Shown: piece by piece, positions 26,532 to 34,574 of the stretch
Layout of the letters: each line of letters opens with the position of its first letter
Position numbering within the stretch: the stretch's first letter is position 1
Source of the DNA: Thermotogota bacterium
GTDB lineage: Bacteria; Thermotogota; Thermotogae; Petrotogales; Petrotogaceae
Length of the DNA: 64,000 bases
Direction: 5' to 3'
Assembly (NCBI GenBank): GCA_029780115.1
Contig: JAKOZG010000004.1
Span: 436,607 to 500,606, forward strand
Notes under the pieces: generated by a model
What the model was told of the DNA's origin: nothing
What the model saw: only the letters and a program-made list of their open reading frames with translations
The model's database searches: none
Translations under genes and position numbers: made by a program

Positions 26532-26838
26532 ATTTTTCTCCTCCTTATTTTGGTAATGTTTTCACAAAATACGTTTTGCAAAGGTCAATTTTTCTAAAAT
26601 CTAAGTCCTTTTTATTATACTACAAAACTTTACGATAAACACTCTTTTTGCTAATAATAATCCCATAAACTCGCTAAAATATATTATTAAAATATATTAT
26701 ACTGATGAATTATTAATATTTACAAAAATTTATAGTATTAGAATTAAAAATTATCAATGTGCTATAATATATTTGAAGGCGGTTAGTCACGCAGATTTTA
26801 TAATATTTCTTCTATGAAATATTAATGGAGGAATTTAT
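26532..26838. other. Divergent intergenic region with two candidate promoters
   Basis: 307 AT-rich bases without a gene. Leftward: TATAAT at 26614-26619. Rightward: an extended -10, TGCTATAAT at 26760-26768. A GGAGG precedes each flanking start. Nothing else stands out. Confidence 0.6.
26760..26768 (+). promoter_or_regulatory. Extended -10 promoter
   Basis: TGCTATAAT, matching TGnTATAAT exactly, about 70 bases upstream of the gene at 26839. No good -35. Confidence 0.5.
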
Positions 26839-27546
26839 ATGGAAGATTTTGGAGACAAAGAATTTAAAGACTTTTTAAACAAGATGTATGAGCAGTATCC
26901 CGAACTGCAAAACTTTAATTTAGATTTTTTGAAAGAAGCTGACTCTTCTGAAGCAGAAGAGATAGTTAATGTTTTGAGGTTAGCTTCTTTTAAGTTTAAA
27001 GAAGCAGAAATAACAGTTAAACCAGAAGTTGATGCACAGCTTGATTATAGCATAGAAGATTTAGAGGTTAATTTAGAAAATTTTTTAGAAACAATAACAA
27101 TGTTTCCATTTGCTTTAACCATTAGTAGTGATCTTTTGAAAGATAGTGGGAGCGAAATAAAAGGCAGTTTGAAAGGTAGATTTTTGGGTATGTATGTCAA
27201 TTTAAAATACAACAATATTTATGAGCTATTATCGATAAAAAAAGTTGGAGCAATGAAATTAGCGAATTTGTTGAGAAATAATTTTTTTAAGTTCTTACCT
27301 CTCAAGGATGGGCTGTATTCTTATATTAAAACAGTTATAGAAGCATATTTAAAATATACTGGGCTTGAAAAACATTTTGAAATTGAGGAAATTCGAGAGT
27401 TTAACATGGTGGTTAAGCTAAAAAATACTTTTGGGATTTCTTTGGAAGAATATTTTGAAAGTATCCTAACAAAGGAAGAAGCTGATAAATATTATATGAT
27501 GAAAGCTTACTTGATTAGTGAATTTTCTATCGCAATAATTGAGTAG
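26839..27546 (+). CDS. Conserved-looking hypothetical cytoplasmic protein
   Basis: A 235-residue soluble, acidic, helix-rich protein with no signal peptide, membrane helix or catalytic motif that I recognise. It starts with a helical MEDFGDKEFKDFLNKMYEQY segment, and a central part alternates hydrophobic residues (FPFALTISSDLL). A second helical half around LLRNNFFKFLPL follows. A clear GGAGG before ATG and a well-formed extended -10 promoter indicate a real, independently expressed gene. It converges on the thiamine transporter gene with an 18-base gap and no obvious terminator. Confidence 0.7.
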   Translation: MEDFGDKEFKDFLNKMYEQYPELQNFNLDFLKEADSSEAEEIVNVLRLASFKFKEAEITVKPEVDAQLDYSIEDLEVNLENFLETITMFPFALTISSDLLKDSGSEIKGSLKGRFLGMYVNLKYNNIYELLSIKKVGAMKLANLLRNNFFKFLPLKDGLYSYIKTVIEAYLKYTGLEKHFEIEEIREFNMVVKLKNTFGISLEEYFESILTKEEADKYYMMKAYLISEFSIAIIE

Positions 27547-27564
27547 TTAGCGATCAGTAATAGA

Positions 27565-29115
27565 TTAATCATATATATTTTTATTGCTTAATAAGGTGCT
27601 TAAGTAAAAAGTAATGAATATAATAATTACATTTAGTCCACTGAAAGCTGTCGCTTCCTGGTAGAATCTAGAGGAAGAAAGAGAATAATTTACTATACTT
27701 GCTAGAGGAAAATAATCTCTTATCTGCATCGTATAACTAATAGTGAATTCTCCGTATATTATTGCAAAAATTTGTAAAAATGAACTTAGAAACGCTGAAA
27801 ATAATAAAGGCAATTCGATTTTTGTAAAAATTTTAAGTTTATTAGCTCCGTCTACTTTAGCTGCTTCTATTATTTTCTCATCGAAACTTAAGATTGGCTG
27901 GAATAAGAAGGAATATGCAAGAGGTACACTTATTAAAAAATAGCCAAAAATTATTAAAATAAAAAAAGGAATATTGTATAAAATGTTTAGATACAACAAA
28001 GCCATACCCAAAAACGCGGAAGAAATTCCAAATGTCGACATAATAACTATATTAACTATTTTATTGCATTTTTTTAATAAAAGATAAGCAGCTATTATTG
28101 CAAGCATCCCTGTAATAGCTGAAACGAGAAAAGAGTTAAAAATAGACTGAATTACAGGAAACCGAATGTTTAAATCTTTTGAAAAAAGATTAATAAAACC
28201 TTTTAAGTCAAATTTCATAGTTATAAAATTAAAAAAAGATGAAGCAATACCTATTAAAACCAAAGAATACTCAAAAATAAGATAAATAATAGAAAATATA
28301 AAGCTTATTTTTCCAGTTTTTTTATGGATGCTATATTCAGATTCATAGTATTCAAAAATATGAGGTTCAAACTTTGACATAAAAATGTTTATTAATGTAA
28401 GAATAACGAATTGAATAAGGGCATAAGATAGTGCTTTAGAAAAATCTAAAGTTCCTCTCAATGTAGTTGCAATTGCAACTTCCAAAGTTGAATATTTAAT
28501 GCCACCCAAATTTAGAACTATTGCAAAACTTGTGAAATTGTAAGCAAACACCAGAAAAAAGGCCCTTGATATAGAAGGTAGAATCAACGGGAGTTCTATA
28601 TAAAAAAATGTCTTAACTTTTCCCGCTCCCTCTACATAAGCCGACTCTTTTAAGCTCTCTGGAATTCTTCTTAATCCTTCTGAAATGTACTTAATAAAAA
28701 TTGGTGAGTTATAAAAAACGTGAGCAACTATGATGGCTGTAAATGTGAACATTATATTAATATTTATCCCAATTTTAGCCAACAATCCTATTTGAGAGTA
28801 CAATAAAGAAAAAGCTATAACTGCAGAGACAGGTGGAAAAAAGAAAGGAATAAAAATTGAATTTTCAAGGAATTTAGCTGTGATTCCTTTATTTTGAGCT
28901 GCAAAATAGCTAGGTAAGAGAGTTATTAAAAAAGAAATAGCTGTTGATAAAAGAGATTGATAAAAAGTAAAACCAAGAATCCGCAATGTTTGCGGATTCA
29001 TTATATTTATTAAATCTTTAGGATGAAAAAAATCTTTAAATAAAATCAAAAAAGGAAAAAGTAGCAATAGTAGAAAAATTATCGCAAATAAACTATTTCT
29101 TCGAGGCTTTTTCAT
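27565..29115 (-). CDS. thiP: Thiamine ABC transporter permease (ThiP-like, fused two-domain)
   Basis: About 516 residues with some twelve hydrophobic segments. It is built as two tandem binding-protein-dependent permease domains. Each carries the EAA loop that contacts the ATPase: ESAYVEGAGKVKTFFYIELP in the first half and EAAKVDGANKLKIFTKIELP in the second. Adjacent thiB and the upstream TPP riboswitch identify the substrate as thiamine or its phosphates. Start uncertain: I take ATG 29115, two bases after the thiB stop, because the basic MKKPRRN fits an inside N terminus. TTG 29151 and ATG 29139 are alternatives within thiB. No ATPase gene follows. Confidence 0.88.
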   Translation of the reverse strand: MKKPRRNSLFAIIFLLLLLFPFLILFKDFFHPKDLINIMNPQTLRILGFTFYQSLLSTAISFLITLLPSYFAAQNKGITAKFLENSIFIPFFFPPVSAVIAFSLLYSQIGLLAKIGININIMFTFTAIIVAHVFYNSPIFIKYISEGLRRIPESLKESAYVEGAGKVKTFFYIELPLILPSISRAFFLVFAYNFTSFAIVLNLGGIKYSTLEVAIATTLRGTLDFSKALSYALIQFVILTLINIFMSKFEPHIFEYYESEYSIHKKTGKISFIFSIIYLIFEYSLVLIGIASSFFNFITMKFDLKGFINLFSKDLNIRFPVIQSIFNSFLVSAITGMLAIIAAYLLLKKCNKIVNIVIMSTFGISSAFLGMALLYLNILYNIPFFILIIFGYFLISVPLAYSFLFQPILSFDEKIIEAAKVDGANKLKIFTKIELPLLFSAFLSSFLQIFAIIYGEFTISYTMQIRDYFPLASIVNYSLSSSRFYQEATAFSGLNVIIIFITFYLSTLLSNKNIYD

Positions 29116-29117
29116 CG

Positions 29118-30092
29118 CTAAAAAATTAATTTCTCCCATTCTTTGAGCCAAGTATCTAAATTTTTTGAAATTTCTTCTGCGGGAATAGTGAGAATTTTCT
29201 CTGGTATTACTGCGTATTGGTAAACTTCTGGTAACTCAATATCAGTTACAGGAAACATCCATTGATTTAAAGGGACTTCTTTTTGAAAATCTTCTGTGAG
29301 TAGGAACTCTAAGAATTTTTGCGATAGCTCTAAATGTTTCGTTCCGTTTACTATTCCTGCTCCTTCGATTTGTACATAAGCTCCTTCAGATGGAATGAAA
29401 ACTTTGTTTTTGCTTGTTCCGTAATAATATTGAGTATAAGCGTTGTCTGTAGCATAGCTAACCATCATTGGTGCATGGCCTAACTCAAATAGAGAAAATG
29501 CGTCATCCCAGCTTGGAGTAATTGATAGGATAGCAGGCGCTAATCTTTTCCAAAAATCTTTCCAATTATTTTCGTAGACTGCTATTGTCCACAATAAAAA
29601 AGCTTGCCCCGGGCTTGATGTTCTAGGATCTTCTATCAATAATGCTTTTTTATAATTTGTTAAGTCTTCGAAAGAGACTAATTCATCTTTAATTTTTTCC
29701 GGATCATAGATTATAGCAATAGCTCCATAATCATAAGGGACTACATAAAAATCTTGATCCATAATGAGTTTCGGATCTTTAATTTTTTCTATATTTCTAG
29801 GTTTATAGGGTATCAAGAGGTTTTCTTCTTTAGCCCTTAAGGTTAAAGCTTGATCTAAACCTATAACCACATCGGCTCTTGGATTCCTTTTTTCAAGAAT
29901 CAATCTACTAAGAACATTCCCAGCATCCCCCAATTTCACCACTTTTACTTTACAATTGTTCAGTTCTTCAAATTTTTGGACGGTTCCTTGCTCAATCCAG
30001 CTTAAACTTTCGTATACATACACTACTAGTTCATTGGAAAAAGCTATAGAAAGAAGTAAAATGGAAACAACTATTACAGTGCCTTTTTTCAT
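29118..30092 (-). CDS. thiB: Thiamine-binding periplasmic protein (ThiB/TbpA-like)
   Basis: A 324-residue extracellular solute-binding protein. A signal peptide with a hydrophobic core (about residues 6-19) precedes the mature ELVVYVYESL. The body matches the thiamine/iron binding class: TVQKFEELNNCKVKVVKLGDAGNVLSRL broken over its first lobe, PYDYGAIAIIYDP, and DPRTSSPGQAFLLW are typical of TbpA-type proteins. ATG 30092 has GAGGTGG five bases upstream and is preferred over GTG 30101. It is the first gene after the TPP riboswitch and is followed by thiP. Confidence 0.88.
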   Translation of the reverse strand: MKKGTVIVVSILLLSIAFSNELVVYVYESLSWIEQGTVQKFEELNNCKVKVVKLGDAGNVLSRLILEKRNPRADVVIGLDQALTLRAKEENLLIPYKPRNIEKIKDPKLIMDQDFYVVPYDYGAIAIIYDPEKIKDELVSFEDLTNYKKALLIEDPRTSSPGQAFLLWTIAVYENNWKDFWKRLAPAILSITPSWDDAFSLFELGHAPMMVSYATDNAYTQYYYGTSKNKVFIPSEGAYVQIEGAGIVNGTKHLELSQKFLEFLLTEDFQKEVPLNQWMFPVTDIELPEVYQYAVIPEKILTIPAEEISKNLDTWLKEWEKLIF

Positions 30093-30130
30093 CAAAACCA
30101 CCTCTTTTAATTAATGAAATTGACAATTAA

Positions 30131-30172
30131 AAATAAAAAGCCTGCTTTTCTCCAGGTAATGAAGAAAGCAGG
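30131..30172 (-). terminator. Riboswitch-controlled terminator before thiB
   Basis: On the minus strand CCTGCTTTCTTC (30172-30161) pairs with GAGAAAAGCAGG (30152-30141) with two mismatches, followed by CTTTTTATTT. Its loop and descending arm contain ATTACCTGGA, which is exactly complementary to part of the TPP aptamer (30232-30241). Confidence 0.85.
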
Positions 30173-30212
30173 AACACTTTATTTTAGGTTAAATTAAGTT
30201 AGAATACTCAAC

Positions 30213-30303
30213 TAAGCCTTCCTACGCCAGTATTACCTGGATCAGGTTCTGGGGTCGATGTGTTAAATTAGCACATCCTCTCAGCCTTCAAGCTCCCCCG
30301 GCA
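30213..30303 (-). promoter_or_regulatory. TPP (THI-box) riboswitch aptamer
   Basis: Reading the minus strand, all conserved THI-box blocks occur in order: GGGGGAGC, GGCTGAGAGGA, a variable P3 hairpin (TGTGCTAATTTAACACA), CGACCC, GAACCTGATC, then AGGTAATACTGGCGTAGGAAG. It lies between an extended -10 promoter and the terminator before thiB. Binding of thiamine pyrophosphate should favour termination and turn off thiB-thiP. Confidence 0.95.
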
Positions 30304-30330
30304 ATTTAATTTTTAAATTTTCTTATAAAA

Positions 30331-30360
30331 ATTATATCACATAAACAGAGAAAAGAACAA
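30331..30360 (-). promoter_or_regulatory. Promoter of the TPP riboswitch leader
   Basis: Minus strand: TTGTTC (30360-30355), an 18-base spacer, then TATAAT (30336-30331) preceded by TGA, giving TGATATAAT, an extended -10. It starts transcription about 20 bases before the aptamer. Confidence 0.7.
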
Positions 30361-30421
30361 ATATAGTTTATCTCTCAGCATATAAATAAAAATTAATGTA
30401 TAATATAAAAGGTGATTGCTT

Positions 30422-31198
30422 ATGCGAAAAATTTTTATTTTCACATGTATTTTTTTGAGTTTAATCAGTATAATTATTATTCTATTATTTTTACCAAAAG
30501 AGGGAAAAAGTAACCCCATAGAAAAATCGAATCAATTAATAAGAATTGAGGATGTTAACGGAAATAACTATCCCGATTTTTTAGAATTAGATACAAAGGA
30601 TAGTCATTCATTCAGCTATTGGTTTAACAGTATAATTTTGAATATTATTAATGGATATATAACATTGCCTGAAAATTATGAGGATTGTGCAGGACTAATC
30701 AGATTTGCCTACAAAGAATCTTTAAAAAAACATGATCAAATCTGGATAAAGGCCACAGGTTTTAGAGGAGTCGTTAAAGAAGATGTTCAAAAATATAACT
30801 ATCCAGATATTCCTTTCTACGGGACAAATATTTTTAAAGTTGATAGAAAGAGCATTACTCCTGACAGTTTCTCTAATTATGCTTCTGCAAGAGTTCTTGT
30901 AGAAATGAACATGGATTTCTTGTCTAAAAATATTGAAGTAGCCGAAAGCGGAGATATTTTAGTATTTTTTCACCCAGAAGACCCAGAATTTCCTTACCAC
31001 GTAATGGTGTATTTTGAAGATCCTGTAAGTTTTGAACAGTATTCAATTTATCATACGGGTCCAATTGATGTATTTAATAAAGGTGAATTTCGAGTCGTGA
31101 AAACAAAAAATTTGTACAAAGCAGATCCTACTTGGATGGCTGTTCCAGAGAATAAAAATTTTATGGGAGTTTATAGATTTAAAATATTAAATTATTAA
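30422..31198 (+). CDS. DUF1175 family protein (YfaT-like, NlpC/P60-type fold suspected)
   Basis: A 258-residue protein with an N-terminal hydrophobic anchor or signal (about residues 3-24). The extracytoplasmic part contains DCAGLIRFAYKESL, YHVMVYFEDP and SIYHTGP in the order seen in DUF1175 proteins. The Cys and the two His segments would make a cysteine-peptidase-like centre similar to NlpC/P60 enzymes. That activity is inference. In other bacteria DUF1175 genes neighbour bacterial alpha-2-macroglobulin genes; none is in this window. Start at ATG 30422 with AAAGGTGA six bases upstream; TTG 30416 lies within that spacer. Confidence 0.75.
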   Translation: MRKIFIFTCIFLSLISIIIILLFLPKEGKSNPIEKSNQLIRIEDVNGNNYPDFLELDTKDSHSFSYWFNSIILNIINGYITLPENYEDCAGLIRFAYKESLKKHDQIWIKATGFRGVVKEDVQKYNYPDIPFYGTNIFKVDRKSITPDSFSNYASARVLVEMNMDFLSKNIEVAESGDILVFFHPEDPEFPYHVMVYFEDPVSFEQYSIYHTGPIDVFNKGEFRVVKTKNLYKADPTWMAVPENKNFMGVYRFKILNY

Positions 31199-31206
31199 CA
31201 AAAAAT

Positions 31207-32439
31207 TTAATTATCAAAAAGTGACAACTGCAGAGAGTTGGTTTGTTTTTTAGAAGTAATTAATTTTTTTACAATCTCTGGATTATTATATATTTTTCCA
31301 TAGTATTTACCGTTGCAAGTTATAAAATACTTAGCCCTTTTTAAAACCACACCTATATTTTTAAGATTATCAAAGTTCAGAGAAGATTTTTTTCTTGAAG
31401 TTACGATCTTCTTTGCCGATTTGAGCCCTATTCCAGGAACTTTTATTAAAAGTTCATAAGGGGCTGTATTTATTTCAATTGGAAACATATGATAATTTCT
31501 CAGTGCCCATTTGGTTTTTGGATCCAATTCTTCATCTAAAAATTTTTCCTCTTCATTCAAAATGTCACTTGAAGAAAATCCATAACATCTTATCAGCCAA
31601 TCGGCTTGATAAAGTCGATGTTCTCTTAGTAAAGAGGGATTTGTAATATTTGGCAAACGAGGATCTTCGTTTACTCTCTGAAAAGCAGAGTAGTAAACTC
31701 TAGTCAAATGAAAATTTGAATATAGCTTTTCCACAAGTTTTATTATGTGAAAATCGCTCTCAGGAGAAGCTCCTATAACTAGCTGAGTTGATTGACCACC
31801 AGGAATAAAAATAGGACTATTTTTGTATTTGTTTTTTTGTTCTTTCGATTCTTGATATTTTTTTCCCACATAATTCATTGGAGTTAAAATAGAACTTTTA
31901 TTTTTGTCAGGAGCTAAATAAGTTAGACTTTTTTCAGAAGGTAATTCTAAATTAACGCTCATCCTATCAGCATAGAATCCGGCTTTCCTGATTATCTCTA
32001 AATCAGCTCCAGGAATGATCTTGAGGTGAATGTACCCAGGAAAATTATGTTCTTCTCTTAATTTCTTAGCAGTTAAATAAAGCATTGTCATAGTCGTATT
32101 TGGTGAACCAAAAACAGCTGAACTTAAAAAGAGACCTCTAATTAACTTTCTTTTGTATAGATTCAAGGTTAAACTTATTAACTCTTCCATTTTAAAAGTT
32201 GCTCTTGGAATATTGTTGCTTCTTCTATTTATGCAATATGCACAATCATAAATACATGAGTTAGAAAATAAAACTTTTAATAACGGTGCACATCCTCCGT
32301 TTGATGCTCTACTATAGTAAATACCTCCTGGAGTATTATTTTTCTCTAAATTCATTAAGGTGGTGCTTATTGAAGGTTCACTAGCAACATCAAATTTTGC
32401 AGAAGAAGACAATATTTTAAACTTGTCTTTTAAATCCAT
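31207..32439 (-). CDS. Putative DNA modification/repair radical SAM protein with HhH domain
   Basis: A 410-residue radical-SAM enzyme. The cluster motif CIYDCAYC (CxxxCxxC) lies about 60 residues in, in the context SNSCIYDCAYCINRR. The C-terminal third has a helix-hairpin-helix VPGIGLKSAKKI typical of DNA-binding proteins. This arrangement is that of the family annotated as putative DNA modification/repair radical SAM protein, distantly related to spore photoproduct lyase. The partner gene often found beside it is absent here. I choose ATG 32439, with AAAGGTG nine bases upstream; GTG 32451 is in frame but falls in that site. Substrate unknown. Confidence 0.82.
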   Translation of the reverse strand: MDLKDKFKILSSSAKFDVASEPSISTTLMNLEKNNTPGGIYYSRASNGGCAPLLKVLFSNSCIYDCAYCINRRSNNIPRATFKMEELISLTLNLYKRKLIRGLFLSSAVFGSPNTTMTMLYLTAKKLREEHNFPGYIHLKIIPGADLEIIRKAGFYADRMSVNLELPSEKSLTYLAPDKNKSSILTPMNYVGKKYQESKEQKNKYKNSPIFIPGGQSTQLVIGASPESDFHIIKLVEKLYSNFHLTRVYYSAFQRVNEDPRLPNITNPSLLREHRLYQADWLIRCYGFSSSDILNEEEKFLDEELDPKTKWALRNYHMFPIEINTAPYELLIKVPGIGLKSAKKIVTSRKKSSLNFDNLKNIGVVLKRAKYFITCNGKYYGKIYNNPEIVKKLITSKKQTNSLQLSLFDN

Positions 32440-32451
32440 AATTTCCATCAC

Positions 32452-32863
32452 CTTTCAAAATCTTACGTTTATTTGTTTGTATACCTCTTATCCAAATTAT
32501 AACATTTTGTCCTAGAATTTCAAGGCATTTTATATTAGAATTAGTTTATAATTTTTTCTTTAGATATATTTTACAACCATTGGTTCAATCATTGGAATAT
32601 GAGAACTATTAATTGGATCATAATTAAAGGCTTTTTAAATATAAAATTGAATTATATATTATTCGTATTTCCAATATTACTTTTGCTTCTTCGAGCTAAA
32701 GTAGTATATAATTGTTAAGTAAAAGAAGTTATTTTTAGATATATAAAACAATAATTGATTATTAAAAATGAGATACTATACAGTATCGATTTCAGTGTAA
32801 AAATCTAATAATTGTTTCGAGGTATGGAAATTTTCTAGTTTAAATAAAGGGGTTGATGCGATT
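32452..32863. other. Divergent intergenic region upstream of ankyrin gene
   Basis: 412 AT-rich bases with no gene. Rightward promoter candidate: TTGCTT (32683-32688), 18 bases, TATAAT (32707-32712). Downstream of it lies an inverted repeat GATACTATACAGTATC (32772-32787), which could be an operator. AAGGGG (32847-32852) is the ribosome binding site of the ankyrin gene. Confidence 0.5.
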
Positions 32864-34447
32864 TTGAACAACAATTTTGATAAACTTTCATTGCATGATG
32901 TTTCTTTGAATGGGAATCTCGATTTAGTTGAGTATCTAATTGAAAAAGGAGTGGATGTTAACGCTAAAGATAAAGATGGGGCGACAGCATTGCATCTAGC
33001 TACTGCAAGTGGTCATCTTGATGTAGTTAAGTATCTGATTGAAAAAGGAGCCGACGTTGATGCTAAATTTCAAGAGGGAGTGACACCACTGCATTTAGCT
33101 TCTGCAATGGGTAATCTCGATTTAGTTAAGTATTTAATTGAAAAAGGAGCCGAGGTTAATTCTAAATTTAAAAGTGGAGTGACTGCTTTGTACATAGCCT
33201 CTCAGAATGGTCATCTTGATGTAGTTAAGTATCTGATTGAAAAAGGAGCCGACGTTAACGCTAAAGAAAAAGATGGATGGACGTCTTTACATATAGCCTC
33301 TCAGAATGGTCATCTTGATGTAGTTAAATATCTGATTGAAAAAGGAGTTGATGTTAACTCGAAAGACAAAGACGAATGGACACCGTTACATATAGCTTCT
33401 GCTTTATATCATATCGATATAGTTAAGTATTTAATTGAAAAAGGAGCCGACATTAATGCTAAAGTTTCTAAAGAGGGTGTTGTTAATGGATGGACGTCAT
33501 TACATTTAGTTTCCGAGAAGGGTCATATTGATGTAGTAAAGTGTCTTGTTGAAAAAGGCGCAGACATCAATGCTAGGGATAAAGATGGATGGACAGCATT
33601 ACATATAGCTTCTTGGAGAGATCATCTTGATGTAGTTAAGTATCTCGTTGAAAAAGGTGCAGACCTTAACGCAAAAAATGAAGATGGATGGACACCATTA
33701 CATATAGCTTCTGCTTTAGATCATATCGATATAGTTAAGTATTTAATTGAAAAAGGAGCTGATGTCAATGCAAAAGATAAAGATGGAGTGTCTTTGCTTC
33801 ATATAGCTTCTTTATATGGTAATCTTGATGTAGTTAAGTATCTGATTGAAAAAGGAATAGACGTTAACGTAAAAAACATAAATGATTGGACACCATTACA
33901 CATGGTTTCTTGGAAGGGACATCTTGATGTAGTAAGATATCTAGTTGAAAAAGGCACAGACGTTAACGCTAAAAATAAAGAAGGAGAGACATCCTTGTAC
34001 ATAGCTTCTTGGAATTGTCGCCTTGCTGTAGTAAAGTATCTCGTTGAAAAAGGAGCTGATGTCAATGCTAAAGATAAAGAAGGAATGACGTCGTTGCATA
34101 TAGCTTCTCAAAATGGTTGTCTGAATGTAGTAAAGTATCTCGTTGAAAAAGGAGCTGACGTTAACGCAAAAGAAAAAGATGGATGGACATCATTACATAT
34201 AGCTTCTCAGAATGGCTATCTTGATATAGTTAAGTATCTCGTTGAAGAAGGTGCACAAGTAAACGCAAAAGGTGGAGAGGGATGGACATCGTTACACAAG
34301 GCTTCCGCGAGCGGTCATCTTGATGTGGTTGAGTATTTGGTTGAAAGAGGTGCGAAAGTTGATGCTAAAAATGAAGAGGGGCGAACTCCATTTGATGTAG
34401 CAACTAAAAAAGAGATTAAAGAATATCTTATAACAAAAAGGTGGTAG
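32864..34447 (+). CDS. Ankyrin-repeat protein
   Basis: A 527-residue protein made almost wholly of ankyrin repeats: an N-terminal cap, 14 full units (13 of 33 residues, the fifth with a five-residue insertion) and a C-terminal cap PFDVATKKEIKEYL. The unit consensus is xLHIASxxGHLDVVKYLIEKGADVNAKxKDGWT, typed here in two parts: xLHIASxxGHLDVV and KYLIEKGADVNAK. No signal peptide, membrane segment or catalytic domain, so it is probably a cytoplasmic protein-binding scaffold. The start is TTG 32864, eleven bases after AAGGGG. The preceding in-frame codon ATT has better spacing, and no ATG or GTG is available before an in-frame stop at 32798. Confidence 0.9.
   Translation: MNNNFDKLSLHDVSLNGNLDLVEYLIEKGVDVNAKDKDGATALHLATASGHLDVVKYLIEKGADVDAKFQEGVTPLHLASAMGNLDLVKYLIEKGAEVNSKFKSGVTALYIASQNGHLDVVKYLIEKGADVNAKEKDGWTSLHIASQNGHLDVVKYLIEKGVDVNSKDKDEWTPLHIASALYHIDIVKYLIEKGADINAKVSKEGVVNGWTSLHLVSEKGHIDVVKCLVEKGADINARDKDGWTALHIASWRDHLDVVKYLVEKGADLNAKNEDGWTPLHIASALDHIDIVKYLIEKGADVNAKDKDGVSLLHIASLYGNLDVVKYLIEKGIDVNVKNINDWTPLHMVSWKGHLDVVRYLVEKGTDVNAKNKEGETSLYIASWNCRLAVVKYLVEKGADVNAKDKEGMTSLHIASQNGCLNVVKYLVEKGADVNAKEKDGWTSLHIASQNGYLDIVKYLVEEGAQVNAKGGEGWTSLHKASASGHLDVVEYLVERGAKVDAKNEEGRTPFDVATKKEIKEYLITKRW
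32987..34387 (+). repeat. Intragenic tandem repeats of 99 bp (ankyrin units)
   Basis: Fourteen head-to-tail units of 99 bases (one of 114) inside the ankyrin gene. Several are nearly identical in DNA: a stretch starting CTCAGAATGGTCATCTTGAT occurs at 33199 and again exactly 99 bases later at 33298. Such identity favours unit gain or loss by recombination. Confidence 0.9.
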
Positions 34448-34574
34448 GGTGTCGACATTAAAATAAATATAAAATTTAGTACAAAAAGTTAGAAAATATT
34501 TTTTAAAATACTTAAATATCAATGCATGTTTTTTTCTATAGAATTAATAATTATCTAGGAAAGGAGTAAGAAAT

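Noticed and set aside
30399-30404. TATAAT before the DUF1175 gene as its promoter
   Set aside because: The start of transcription would fall in the ribosome binding site, only about 10 bases before the ATG; possible only if nearly leaderless, so not listed.
32987-34387. Regularly spaced repeats that might suggest a CRISPR array
   Set aside because: The 99-base periodicity is in frame and encodes ankyrin units; there are no short palindromic repeats with unique spacers and no cas genes.
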